A stretch of 64,000 nt of DNA from Epiperipatus broadwayi (lineage: Eukaryota; Onychophora; Udeonychophora; Euonychophora; Peripatidae): assembly GCA_028023455.1 (NCBI GenBank), contig JAQFVV010000050.1, forward strand, positions 2,374,411 to 2,438,410. Reading direction: 5' to 3'. Position 1 is the stretch's first letter. Every line of letters starts with the position of its first letter. Shown piece after piece: positions 21,405 through 34,466 of this stretch. The notes beneath the pieces were generated by a model. The model made no database searches. It was not told the DNA's origin and saw nothing but the letters and a program-made list of their open reading frames with translations. The translations under genes and the position numbers were made by a program.

Positions 21405-22798
21405 GCAATAATAAAACTGAATATTTTAAAAAATACTACCTTTTCTGTGTATGTTTTTTTCTTTTTTAAAATACACTTATTATTTATTTTTAATGATAAA
21501 ATACATACAGCAATTTCTAACATTATTAAAAATTTGCTAACAGTTAAAAATTTAAATTATGCTGAATTGTTTCTTTTTTTTGTCAAATCACTGAGTATTT
21601 TTTATAGAGCACTGCTTTCTTTCGACCATTTATAATACTATAATATATAAATCCTTTTACAAGATCAACATTAGAAATTACTAAACAAAAATGCAGTGCT
21701 TGTGATAACAAAAATGTATTCATAAAAAAAATATTTTTACGTAAACTATGTTTACATACCAGTTTCTGCCGCAATCTTTTAAAAATTTAGACAGGGCCAA
21801 TCCAATTGGTACAACTTCACTATGCATCTACCTATGCCTTTTCTCAGAGACATATAACATATCATCACTTGTGGTATGTTAACCAGGAATGGTTTTGGAG
21901 ATGATGATCTATTACAATTAAGTCTCTGACCACAAAATGGAGGGGCAGAGCTAAACTGAAAGGATACAGATGAGCGCATGAAATCTTTGGCTTCCTTATC
22001 AGAAGAACTGAGCTATCACTAAAAGTGAACCTGTTGGCTTGTAATGATTTACGTTCTTCTATTTGCTCTTCATAAAAAGGATCTGGTATCTTTTGTGACT
22101 ATGCATAAAGTTAAAGATCACTTTTTGATGATCCACATTATTTTCTTCAAGGCAATTGTAACCAGATTCCAAATGAGAAATCAAAGTTTAATGTTATATA
22201 TCTTAGACATCTTCCATAGAATCTGATCATGTTATTCTAAAGAAAGTAGGCATGACTTCTATTTTACCACCATAATTCTTGAAAGTTTGAGTGAAAATAT
22301 TTGAAAAAGCATTTATCCTTAGTGGATTTCTTTATTTATATGCTTGGCACTGTTTGTGCAATGGTAGTGTCAGACAATCCTATCATTTTAAACTTTCATC
22401 CTCTGCAGCACTCATCCTTCCTATAAACTTCCCATAAATAAAGACATTTGATAACTTATTTATACTTTATTTACATATTTCAAAAATTTGTTTCAGTATT
22501 GAGGTTTTAGCATAATTTTCAAAATATTCATTGGAAAAAAGTGAAAGGATGTTAGATTAATGATATATATTTATGTTTAACCTGCAAAGGCTACAATATC
22601 ATTTGTTTAATATTATAGCTACAGTGGTATGTATTATCACTCCTTAGATGATTATTATTTTATGATTAATTATAATTCAAATTTGATTTTTTTAAAAATT
22701 ATACGATTTGCAATAAGAATTATAATATTCAGGTAATTCTCCTTTTTCTTATTCCATTTGTAATTGCTTTGCTTAAATCAAGTAAATGTTTATTCTGT
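21405..22798. other. Intergenic, no gene seen
   Basis: AT-rich. The section 21780-22260 is less biased and has short open frames on both strands, none with recognisable motifs. Confidence 0.4.
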
Positions 22799-22927
22799 AT
22801 GTTAATTTGTTACCTGTAGCTGAGTAGGCTGTTGTCTGATGAAGCCAGATTCATAGAGCTCATGGGGAGCTATGATTTTGGCTTCACCAGACATATGCAC
22901 TCAGATACAGTTAAGAAATTAACATAT
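22799..22927 (+). ncRNA. Long imperfect hairpin, microRNA-precursor-like
   Basis: A 129-nt stem-loop with about 55 paired positions: GTTAATTTGTTACCTGTA pairs with TACAGTTAAGAAATTAAC, then CTGAGT with ACTCAG, TGTCTGATGAAGCCA (22833-22847) with TGGCTTCACCAGACA (22879-22893), and CATAG with CTATG, closed by a small loop near 22861-22867. Bulges and single mismatches are spread as in animal pre-miRNAs. The sequence is not AT-biased in the paired core and occurs once in this window. Arm products would centre on 22833-22854 and 22877-22899. A short MITE with TA target sites is the main alternative. I do not recognise the seed. Confidence 0.5.
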
Positions 22928-23573
22928 ATAATAAACCTTTACTTAGTTAATGTTCAAAACATTTAAGAAAACTAATTACAAATAAGTATTATAATATTTG
23001 AATGAAAAAGTAAAAAAATGTATAATAATAAAATTGCAAAAAATGCAGAAATAAATTTATTTTACTTATGCTACTCCTAACTGGAATGAGATGTTTTTTT
23101 CCCCCCATAAAATTACAATTAGTTATTATAATGAAATAAATTTAATTTTCGTTATCCTAAATATGACTTACAAAGCATATTAGAAAAAATTTGAATATTA
23201 ATAGAATTATTTACATTTACACTACTGTGATAGAGATATGGCCAACCCCAAAAAGTGACATAAATCTTGTACTACGCAAATAAATTCAAACTACATATTG
23301 TTTTTTTGCCAAATATAGTTAGATCTAGAAAATTACTCAGCTGGACACCTGCTCAATTTATAAAATTTCATAAAATTAAGGCATATACAGTTGATGTATG
23401 TACTGCTTGTAGCTGTTGAGTGTTAAGTAAAAAATAGATATATTATTTTTTAACTGGTTTAAAGATTATATCTGGTCTAGAAATGATAAGATAATTTTTA
23501 GCTTATTAAATAATTTGGAGTAATTATTAGCATCTTTGCCTAAAGACAAGGTTATCAAAAATATGGTTGCAGA
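22928..23573. other. AT-rich stretch, no gene seen
   Basis: No supportable feature. Confidence 0.4.
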
Positions 23574-26085
23574 AAGTTTGACACCTATGATAAAATAATA
23601 TAAATTCAGTCTATCCACTTTACTTTGAACACTTTTTAGCAAAAATCTTTTATTGTACATATATGCATATACAATCTTACATTTCAAATGCCCTGCAGTC
23701 TTCTTCAGAGCTATGGTATAATGAACAAAATAAAATACATAACTATATAAACAATACCATAAAAATGTAAACAATAAAATTATTAAAATAATAATATAAA
23801 GTTGTAATTATAAATTTATTAAACACACATTGATTACATAAGTAATATTTACTGAGACTATAACCTCGATAATATGCGTGTAAAAAATGCAATAGTAGGG
23901 ACCTCTACAGGTGATTTAACCAAATAAAAAATAAAAACAACAACATATTTTCATTAAAAATAAATGATCAGATTTATTTAAAAAAGTTATAATTAAGGAG
24001 TGTTTTTAAAATGTAGTTCAAAAATAAAATAAAAAGATTGCTTCTATTTTAGTTTTAAAATATAATAAAACTATTTGTTAAAAAAGGGCTGGGGGAGAAA
24101 TCTAAAGAAGAATTGGAGAAAAGATTTAAAACTTTTTTTTTCTCTCTCTCTGTAAAAAAACAAAAACAATTCCTTTTATAATGTATAAAATAAGCCAATG
24201 TGAAATCAGACTAAAAATTAGTCTGTAAAAATAAATGTTAGAAAAACTTTCAAAAATGTAATTAATTAGTTTATAAGATTTCAGATTGATAATAAAACCA
24301 AAATCGACAGTTGAATTAATTAAAAACCCGTAAACAATCTTATCAAGGTTGTTTATATGAATCTGAACAAGGATTAAGATAACAAAAAAAATGTAAAATT
24401 AATTAAAAGACTGATTTCAAGTTGAGATCAAAATTAAAAATAACGATAAGAAATTGAAACAATAGGAGAGAAAAAGTATATAGAGTCACTCTCTCTATTG
24501 TTATTCAGTCAGGTTTGTGATATATAGTTTACATTGCTATTAGTCCAGAGTTCAGGTTCTTTCTAAAGAATGCAGAATATTTGGAAATTGTAAATGCAGT
24601 AGTAATCCAGTCATTACTACTGCAAACAACATTCGTAGAGAGGCTGCATAAGCCATAGAAGTGTCTGACAGGGCTTCATGCCCTAAGCCCTCAGCCATCA
24701 ACTTTCCTGCCTGAATCATTACCTAGAATTAATGCCAAGATTGTAAAATAGAAGCTGCTGTCTACCATCTTTCTCTCATTATTCAACATAAACCTGGAAG
24801 GAAAGCCATGAAGCCATTGTTGGATGAACAAAAGGCCAACTGGTTGGGAAATAAAACAAATGAAAACCTGCATAAAGATACTTTTAAATGTATTCTGATC
24901 ACAATCTAGACTCTTTATTTTAAATTAATGAACTTTAATTAACTATTATAACTATAGCCTAAAATCATTTATGTTTTTCTTATGTAAAATTTATTGGGTT
25001 ATTTTATATTATATTAAATATATGCGTGCATAAATAATTAAATATTAATGTTGGCTCTAATTGTTCTTTTGTCTATTCTCTCTTTATCTCTTGTTACATC
25101 ATCACCAGTAAATTAGTGTAGAGTTATTTTATGAGTAAAGTAAATGTGCTGGATCTTGAGACAGAGTGTGAGCAAGTCATGGGATATTTCAAGTACTGCA
25201 TTGTTTGCCTATCATCTGAAGCATGCTGATTACATAACTTATGATTGGCTGGGACCTGAGATTGATCTTCAAAACAAATGGAATGTTTTGGATGGTAAGA
25301 GTTTGAATCCAGCAGTCAAGGTGGGACAGAGTCTTGAAATGTAATTGTATTATGCTTTGCATAGCTCAATCAGACCATGGACATCATCGATGGCTCTCTA
25401 TGAATGGTATTCTCCCCTCTGCTTGATGGGCCGGTCTGTTCCTGTGTATTTTTTTTAAAAAAATATTATAAAAGGAATTTAAGCCTAATTAAATAATATT
25501 GATACTATCAGACCCGATTCAATATAAAATATAACAAAACATAATAAAACTAAAATAAATATAATCAAACCGAAATAAAATAATCCACTTAATAGAAAAT
25601 AAAATATACAATATAAAATAAATATAAATTATACATGTGTATTCCTGACTGTGTATGTACATATTCATGAACAACTATTAATTCAAATACATTATTCATT
25701 TTTATTATTTTTAATAATCTCCTAAATCTCCTGTTTGATAAAATACTTAATCATTTTATTTTCATATAACCTCAGTCCAACCTTAGTTCATTTATTAATA
25801 TTCTTTTTAATTTTTAAATCATTTAATATCTATTATTTTCTTATTCATTCTTCTGTTATTAATAATATTTTCTATTCATCTTTTTTTTAATAATATCTAA
25901 AAATTATAAATATTGTAATATTTTAACTTATCACATATTTACATTAAATTTTTAAAGTAGAAAAACGTTTTTGTGTGTGTGTGTTTTTAAAAATTATCTT
26001 ATACCTAGCTCCCTCAGTTACATAGTATTTAAATTAACTATATCTATAACCACTAAAAACTATTTATTTATATATATTGTAATGG
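23574..26085 (-). mobile_element. PLE 3' region relic, split by a 1.7 kb insert
   Basis: 25515-26085 is an inverted copy of 32650-33230, and 23574-23805 is an inverted copy of 33230-33430. In the minus sense the two parts are collinear, so one PLE 3' region was split at the position corresponding to 33230. The distal part includes GAAGAAGACTGCAGGGCA and TTTGAAAT, a degraded version of the PLE terminal stem plus GAAA. The material between 23806 and 25510 is unrelated. Confidence 0.65.
23806..25514. other. 1.7 kb insert in PLE relic, identity unknown
   Basis: Lies exactly between two collinear halves of a PLE relic. The part from 24530 to 25440 is compositionally less AT-rich and gene-like in texture, but no frame is long or recognisable. 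The frame at 25144-25344 (66 codons) shows no known motif. I see no convincing target duplication or poly(A) tail. Confidence 0.4.
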
Positions 26086-26600
26086 GTTGCAACCCCTGCC
26101 CATCTTTACTGGATTGAACTATGCTATCTTTATTAAAAATTTCTTATATAACAAATTATTAAATGATAATTAATGGTTAGTACATAAACAAAACATTCAA
26201 TTTGCCAAGATGGACTTGTAACAGCCATGGCAAGTTATTTTAAAATTTGTCTCCCCAACAATAAAAAAGAACAAAATAACAGACATAATTATATATGTAT
26301 GAGAATACTCAGACTTAGAAAGGAGTTTGCTATTAATTGAAAGGAGACCCTTTGATTCCTCTTGGAGGCCTTAAAGGAACAGAGCAGGGCAAATTCCTAA
26401 TGTCCACTCCATACGTTCTTGTCGTTGCAGCTGTTATTACTATGTGATTATTCATATAGTATATGAACATGGATGGGCTGCTCACCAACATGCATTAGCC
26501 AGCGTGGTGAGTTTATTGGCTTTTTACCTCTGAGTTTAAAATCAAGAAACACCATGGTCTTTCTTCTCAGTGCCTGATAAGGCAGAATGAATGTTTGTGT
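26086..26600. other. Stretch upstream of RTE LINE
   Basis: Partly AT-rich, partly mixed. 26340-26600 may be 5' untranslated sequence of the LINE, but there is no second copy to define its start. Confidence 0.3.
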
Positions 26601-26636
26601 AAATGATAAATATTTTTCCAATACATATATACAATT

Positions 26637-26906
26637 ATGACAGACAAAAATAAAGCATGGCCCTTATTCCCAGGAGGCTGTAAAGTCACCAACCAAGGCA
26701 GTGGTTGGTGGCCGAAGGCGGAGGGTGCTAAGAATCCCCTGATTGCGGACCCAGGCTGCCATTTGATGATGACTTTTTATTTAGGTACTTACAACTGCAG
26801 ATCACTTTCAAGTGAAGGAAGATTGCAAGAATTAGAAGAAGAACTAAATGGGACATTATTGGACTTGGTGAAGTTAGAAGAAAAGGAGAAGAAACGATTG
26901 ATTTAA
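26637..26906 (+). pseudogene. RTE endonuclease N-terminal fragment
   Basis: The useful part is LGTYNCRSLSSEGRLQELEEEL (from about 26786), the conserved first strand of the AP-endonuclease, where the Asn of TYNxR helps bind the metal. Near 26850 a frameshift moves the reading; the other frame continues with IIGLGEVRRKGEE, which holds the catalytic Glu region. The stop at 26904-26906 is therefore an artefact of the shift. The first Met at 26637 need not be the true start. Confidence 0.75.
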
Positions 26907-28882
26907 AAAGTGGACATATACTCTATTATAAAAGCACACATATTGGAAATACAAGTGGAGTAGGATTCATTATAAATAAAAAGTGGAAGAACAATATTGT
27001 GGAGATTGATGGTGTATCGGACAGAGTGGCAAGATTAGTTATACAACTTAATAGCAGATACCAAATGCAGATAATTCAGGTTTATGCCCCAACAAGTTCT
27101 CATAGTGATGAAGTAGTAGAAGATTTTTATATGGATGTACAAAAGGCTTTTGATCAGAGTAAACAACATTTTAAAATTGTTATGGGAGACTTTAATGCTA
27201 GAATTGGTAGACAAATGAAAGATGAAATTGCTGTAGGTAATTTTGGTTATGGTAATAGAAATGAGAGAGGACATGGACTTGTGGAGTTTGCAGAAAAAGA
27301 AAAACTTTATATTATGAATTCATTTTTTGAGAAAAATGTTAAAAAGAAATGGACATGGAAGCATCCAAATGAAGGTACAGCAGAATTGGATTATATTTTG
27401 ACTAACAGAAAATACATATTTCAAGATTGTAATGTTCTTAATAAATTTAACACAGGAAGTGATCATCGATTAGTAAGGTGTAAGTTACGTGTTAATGTAA
27501 AACTAGAGAGACAAAAATTATTAAGAAAAACAATATTTACAGTTGATATTCCTAATCTTCAGAAACATTCTAATGAATTTAAATTAGAACTTACAAATAG
27601 GTTTCAAGTGTTAGGAGATTTTGAACATGATTCAGATTTGAATGAAATTAATATGAAAATAACTGATACACTTTTAAAAACTGCAACAAACATAGCTGGT
27701 AGAAAAAAGCAGCAATTGACTAATAAAATTTCTACTGAGACTAGAGAATTTATGAAGAAAAGAAGGAATATGAAGATATACAAAAATGATGTATTAAAAA
27801 GAATTGAATATCTCGAATTTTGTAAAATGGTACGGAAAAGAGTTGAAAATGATATAAGAAAGTATAACTGTGAAATAGCAAGGAAAGCTGTAGAAGAAAA
27901 TAAAAGTCTCAAAAATGTTAAACAACATTTTGGTATTGGTAGGAAATTTATATCTGCAATAAGAAAAAAAGATGGAATTATTACTAAAAAGAGAGATGAC
28001 ATCATGAAATTGGTAGAAGATTTTTATCAAGAATTATATAGTAATAAAGAACAAGTACCTCCTATATCTATTACATCTTCCGAATTGCCCAGAATTTTAA
28101 ATGAAGAAGTGAGACATGCAATTAAGTGTATGAAGAAAGGAAAGGCTCCAGGAAATGATGGAATTATAATTGATATATTAAAAGAAGCAGGTGAAGAAAT
28201 AGAAACAATTTTAGCAAAGTTATATACCAAATGTCTAAATGATAAAGATGTACCGGAAGATGGGAGGAATGCAGTAATAATATTAATATTTAAAAAAGGT
28301 GATAAAGAAGATATTAGAAATTACAGACCTATCAGACTTTTATCAGTTTTATATAAAATTTTTACCAAGATAATTACAACTCGTCTACAGAGAACTTTGG
28401 ATTTCCACCAACCAAGAAAACAAGCTGGATTTAAAAGTGGTTTTAGTACAATAGATCATATCCAGGTATTGAGAGAAGTCATAGAAAGAACAAACGAATA
28501 TGAGTTGTCATTATGTTTTGGATTTGTAGATTATGAAAAGGCATTCGATTCTATACACATTTCTTCAGTGATTAAAGCATTGGATCATCAAGGTATAGAT
28601 CCAGGATATTGTCATATTTTAAAGAATATTTATAAAAATGCAACAGCAACAATTAGATTACATAAAGATACTGGAAAAATCAACATTGAGAAAGGTGTAA
28701 GACAAGGTGACTCCATATCTCCAAAACTCTTTACAGCAGTGCTGCAAGAAGTATTTTGTGGATTAAAATGGGAAACTAAAGGAGTGAAAGTAAATGGAGA
28801 GTATTTAACTCATTTAGATTTTGCAGCTGATGTAGTTGTTTTTGCAAATAATGCTTCAGAGCTGCAGGAAATGTTGCAGTAG
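26848..28882 (+). pseudogene. RTE endonuclease-reverse transcriptase, main frame
   Basis: Open from about 26848 to TAG at 28880-28882; the first Met in frame is at 26999 (627 codons from there). The endonuclease shows QVYAPT, MGDFNARIG (residues 62-70 from that Met), AELDYILTN and GSDHRLV, all active-site segments. The RT follows with GKAPGNDGI, FKKGDKEDIRNYRPI, FVDYEKAFDS (motif A) and GVRQGDSISPKLF (motif B). Motif C reads FAADVVVFA where the family has FADD: the first Asp is Ala (GCT at 28826-28828), which should kill polymerase activity. Lys and Asn codon richness follows the AT bias of the region. Confidence 0.9.
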
Positions 28883-29584
28883 TTAGCAGATGAAAGTAGA
28901 AAAGTAGGACTAAAGATAAATGTTAAAAAGACTAAAGTAATGTTTAATCGATTTGCTCAAAATATGAAAATAAAGATTGATTATGAAGAATTAGAAGAAG
29001 TTAACAGTTACAAATACCTTGGTCAGATTATTAATACAGATGGAAACATAATGGAGAAAATTAATCATAGAATTAAACTTGGTTGGAGTGCTTTTGGTAG
29101 AAATAACTTGATACTAAAAGGAAATATGCCTATGTGTTTGAAAAGGATGATTTTTAACAAATGTGTTTTACCAGTTCTTACTTATAGATGTGAGACTTGG
29201 ACACTTAATAGATGAGCAATACAGAGACTTCAGACCACTCAAAGGAGTATGGAGAGATGTATGTTGGGAGTAACAAGAAGAGATCGAAAACGCAATGTAT
29301 CGGTAAGACAACAAACAGGTGTTACTGACCTTATTGAAAAAATTAAAAGATTGAAATGGAGTTGGGCTGGGCATATTGCTAGAAGAGATGATAATAGATG
29401 GACAATTGAAATTTTAAACTGGATGCCAAGAAATTGTAAAAGACCTAGAAAGAGACCACATGTGAGATGGATGAATGAAATAAGAAAATGTGCAGGGGTG
29501 TTGTGGAGAAGAGAAGCTAAAGATCTGAGAAGATGGATTAAACTTGGAGAGACCTTCATCCTGCAGTGGATTGATAATGGTTGA
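28883..29584 (+). pseudogene. RTE C-terminal region after premature stop
   Basis: In the same frame as 26999-28882. It continues LADESRKVGLKINVKKTKVM (thumb side of the RT), then YKYLGQIINTDGN, and after a TGA at 29213-29215 goes on with LKWSWAGHIARRDDNRWT and RKRPHVRWMNEI, ending at TGA 29582-29584. These blocks are typical of the RTE C-terminus. Reading through both stops gives an uninterrupted match, so the stops are single-base decay. Confidence 0.85.
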
Positions 29585-29604
29585 TGATGATGATGATGAT
29601 GATG
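29583..29604 (+). repeat. (GAT)n tail of RTE LINE
   Basis: Seven TGA/GAT repeats directly at the stop codon, the usual 3' terminus of RTE elements. Confidence 0.8.
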
Positions 29605-29708
29605 ACTCACCAATTAATATTTCCCCAAGCAATATATTTATGGACATCTGCATTTTCCTGACCCCACATGCCAATCCTATGCTTGCATAAAAATAATATT
29701 TAAAGGAT

Positions 29709-31413
<1,705 letters not shown>

Positions 31414-31504
31414 TACTCCTATGTAACCATACAACCCATACTTCATTTGTAAGTAATTTCCTCTTTATATATTTTCCTCTATATATCTTGTTTACAGACT
31501 ACAT

Positions 31505-31700
31505 TTATACAAATGTCATCATAATCTCAAAATTTCTATTAAATTTTGGTTTATCTTTTTTATTGGTATAGCTTCTTTTATTTTTATTTCTTAAATATTG
31601 TCTGTATGTAATAATCATTTTTCTTAAATTTTCTGCAAATTTGTGCCCTGTGTCTTTGATATGTATATAAAATGATAATTTATTATCTGACATATTGCTG
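31505..31700 (-). pseudogene. PLE GIY-YIG C-terminal fragment, inverted arm
   Basis: Reads SFYIHIKDTGHKFAENLRK on the minus strand and later KPKFNRNFEI, the same as the plus-strand copy at 32185-32448 (HIKETGHKFA and KPKFNRDSGI). The YIG portion is absent. Confidence 0.65.
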
Positions 31701-31783
31701 TTTTAATATTGTCAGATAATGAATAACAGATATATATATATATAAACAAAAAAAGACTTATAAATCCAATAAATAATTTTATA

Positions 31784-31811
31784 TTTCAACCAGAGGACTG
31801 GTTTTCATCAG
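31784..31811 (-). ncRNA. PLE hammerhead-like terminal motif
   Basis: Minus strand: CTGATGA, one extra A, stem AACCAG-TCCT-CTGGTT, then GAAA. It matches the motif after the PLE at 48321. The extra base and lack of a clear stem I make activity doubtful. Confidence 0.5.
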
Positions 31812-32184
31812 AAAGAAAAAAAATACACAGTAAAATGGCAATAATCAAAAATTACAGATGTATATATATAATCAATGAGTTAAAAAGAGTGATTTTCCGG
31901 TACATATAATTAAAAGAAATATTAAAAATATAGAATATAGGATAAATAAAAATGAAAAGAGTGAAGGAAAGAAAAAAGTGAAAATAGATATATAGAAATA
32001 AAAACAAATAATAATATTATAGTGAATAAGTTTAATAAAAACAAAAAAAGTTTAATAAAAAATGGAAAAGAATTAATACAAAAATAGTTAATTAAAAAAG
32101 AGAAAACCTATTAAATTTAATGGAGAACAAATACATAGTATATAATAAAGAAATAATTAATGGAGTATCTATGATAGCCAACAA

Positions 32185-32448
32185 TGTTTAAATAGTAGGA
32201 TCGATAATAAATATGTGGGAAAAACTAAGAATTCTATAAAAACAAGATTAAAACAACATATCAGATAATAAATCACAAATATATATATACATATCAAGGA
32301 AACAGGACACAAATTTGCACAAAGTTCAATAAAAATGATGTTACATATAGACAATATTAAAGAAAGAAAAGTAAAAGAATCAATACTAATAAGAAAGATA
32401 AAACCAAAATTTAATAGGGATTCTGGGATTAGGATGACATTGGTATAA
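32185..32448 (+). pseudogene. PLE GIY-YIG endonuclease fragment
   Basis: The frame shows C...R.DNKYVGKTKNSIKTRLKQH (YVG in place of YIG, then R and H), a stop inside, then HIKETGHKFA, VKESILIRKI and KPKFNR, ending at TAA 32446-32448. This is the nuclease domain end of a PLE. The upstream RT is missing. Confidence 0.7.
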
Positions 32449-33312
32449 ATATAGTCTGTAAAATAGATATAGAGGAAAATATATAAAGAGAAAATTACTT
32501 ACCAATGAATTACAGGTTGTATGGATACACATGAGTATAAACATAAATATATTTATATATAATACATATTAATACAAAAAACTTAGCATAATATTTACAC
32601 ATAAAACAGGATATTATAAATATATGACAGAGTTATATGTAGTAATAGTAGTAAAAGTTAAAGCACACAACATATATAAATAAAAAGTTGTAGTGATTAT
32701 AGATATAGTTAGTTTAAATGATATGTAATAGAAGGAACTAGATATAATATAATTTAAAAAACACACACATAAAAATGTTATTTATACTTTTAAAAAATTA
32801 AAGTAAATATGGGTAAGTTAAAAGATTACAATATTTATAGTTTTTAGATGTTATAAAAAAGATAAATAGAGAATATTAATAAAAAAAACAATGAATAAGA
32901 AAATAATAGATATGATTTAAAAATTAAAAAGAATATTAATAAATGAACTAAGGTTGGACTGAGGTTATATGAAAATAAAATGATTAAGTATTTTATCAAA
33001 GTGGAGAATTGGGAGATTATTAAAAATAATAAAAATGAATCATGTATTTGAATTAATAGTTGTTCATGAATATGTACATACACAGTCAGGAATACACATG
33101 TATAATTTATATTTATTTTATATTTATATTGTACATTTTATTTATATTAACTGGATTATTATATTTGGGTTTCATTATATTTATTTCAGTTGTATTATGT
33201 TTTGTTATAGATTATATTTTATGGTGTTTTATATCATTTTATTAATTTTATTGTTTACATTTTTATGGCGTTATTTATATAGTTATGTATTTTATTTTGT
33301 TCATTATATCAT

Positions 33313-33343
33313 AGCTCTGAAAAAGACTATAGGATAGTTGAAA
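33313..33343 (+). ncRNA. PLE terminal stem with GAAAC, degraded hammerhead-like
   Basis: CTGAAAAAG, stem ACTAT-AGG-ATAGT, TGAAAC. The CTGATGA box is not preserved. Related motifs lie at 14.43, 14.87, 23.70 and 44.26 kb, near PLE remnants or within a fold-back. Confidence 0.35.
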
Positions 33344-33430
33344 CATAAGATTGTAAGTGAATATATGTACAATAAAAGGTTTTTGCTAAAAACTGTTCAA
33401 TGTAGAGTGGATAGATTGAATTTATATAAG

Positions 33431-34028
33431 ATATTATAGCAAAATAAAGAGAGAGGATGAATTTGGTTATACAATAATTGTAGTCTAATTTATATCAATG
33501 AAATAGAAATAGAAGAAGTAATTTATTAAGTAAATTTCTTATAAAAAACTAACTTATATTTGTGTATATAAATGCACAAACATTAACATCCTTAGCCCTT
33601 TATTATATTTGCAGATCCAGTGTTTGTCACCACTGACAGCTGTTGAAAATGTAATATTTAATAACTATTAATTGTATTATTGGTACATATAAATAATTAC
33701 ATATTAGTCCTGCTGACCATGCCAGTGATGGCAGAATGTCATACCTATTTTCGGTGGGAGGGAGTGTTTTGCAATAGCAGCAGAATTCCTTACCTTTCAT
33801 AAGTAGTGTGGGGGGGGGGAGATTGCATGGCAAAATGCCATTGTTGTGACTTTTTAATATGGCATTCTGCCAACACAAACAGCTCCCATCCCAACTGAAG
33901 AAAGGTACTGCATTCTCCATTGCAAACATAGGCACAGGTCTAATACATAGGTACCTATTAAATTTATAACATATATGGTTAAAAATGTATATTTTATTTT
34001 ATATAAGGAAATAGAATTTGTATACTCT
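33431..34028. other. Intergenic, no gene seen
   Basis: AT-rich at first, then a mixed block at 33700-33940 with a G run. No supportable gene. Confidence 0.4.
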
Positions 34029-34146
34029 ACAGAATTTATCTAAAACAGACAAAACTCCCCATACAGCAATGCCACTCAGTGCAAGCCAGAGTAATCAATG
34101 GATGCCAGAAGGCTTGTGCATAAAATCCTTATCTAGTGACTACCCA

Positions 34147-34203
34147 TCCAATATTCCCAGACTAGTTTCTAGCTCATGGCTTTCATCAGTGAGGAGCCTT
34201 GGA
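34147..34203 (-). ncRNA. Hammerhead ribozyme, family B
   Basis: Minus strand: CTGATGA, stem II AGC-CATGA-GCT with an A-A mismatch next to the core, GAAAC, TA, GTC, and stem I CTCA/TGGG plus TCCAA/TTGGA. Invariant bases are intact. Confidence 0.7.
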
Positions 34204-34245
34204 GCTGAGAGCACTGCACCATTGATATAGTGTAGTGCTCTCAGA

Positions 34246-34302
34246 TCCAAGGCTCCACACTGATGAAAGCCATGAGCTAGAAACTAGTCTGGGGATATTA
34301 GA
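34246..34302 (+). ncRNA. Hammerhead ribozyme, family B
   Basis: Plus strand: same core and stem II as its inverted partner; stem I has two mismatches (CCACA opposite TGGGG, and TCCAA opposite TTAGA). Confidence 0.65.
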
Positions 34303-34466
34303 TGAGTAGGCGTTAAATAGGGATTTTATGCACAAGCCTTTAGGCATCCATTGATTACTCTGGCTTGTACTGATTGACACTACTGTAAGAAGAGTTTTTC
34401 CTATTTTAATAACAGCTATGAGCAAGCATAAGAAATGGTGATCATGTGATGTTACAGTATTTATCT

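Larger units (their letters stand above)
26600..29605 (+). mobile_element. RTE-type LINE, near full length, defective
   Basis: One element carrying an AP-endonuclease domain followed by a reverse transcriptase and C-terminal region in the RTE order, ending a few bases after the stop with a (GAT)n tail (29583-29604) instead of poly(A), as RTE elements do. It has one frameshift, two in-frame stops and a lost catalytic Asp, so it cannot move itself. A diverged 3' fragment of a related copy is at 41705-41915. The 5' end is uncertain. Confidence 0.85.
31414..33430. mobile_element. Penelope-like element relic with inverted arm
   Basis: 31414-31720 (minus) is an inverted copy of about 32380-32534 plus adjoining coding sequence, while 32185-33430 is a plus-strand PLE C-terminus and long 3' region. 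A third piece at 31735-31862 is the inverted terminus of a different PLE, matching 48288-48407. The 3' region is shared with 23574-26085. Confidence 0.65.
34042..34453. mobile_element. Family B hammerhead element, compact palindrome
   Basis: Flanked by a 13-bp direct repeat with one mismatch (ACAGAATTTATCT at 34029-34041, ACAGTATTTATCT at 34454-34466). Two inverted arms (about 34050-34220 and 34232-34400) meet with a loop of only about 12 bases, lacking the 130-bp spacer of the copy at 432-1044. The right end continues through ATGAGCAAGCATAAGAAATG to GGTGATCATGTGATGTT. Each arm has a ribozyme motif. Confidence 0.75.

Noticed and set aside
25144-25344. 66-codon plus-strand frame, possible exon
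   Set aside because: No recognisable domain, no splice context that I can defend, and it lies in an insertion within a PLE relic.
33627-33935. 102-codon minus-strand open frame
   Set aside because: Crosses a G run and AT-rich sequence, with no motif; likely chance.
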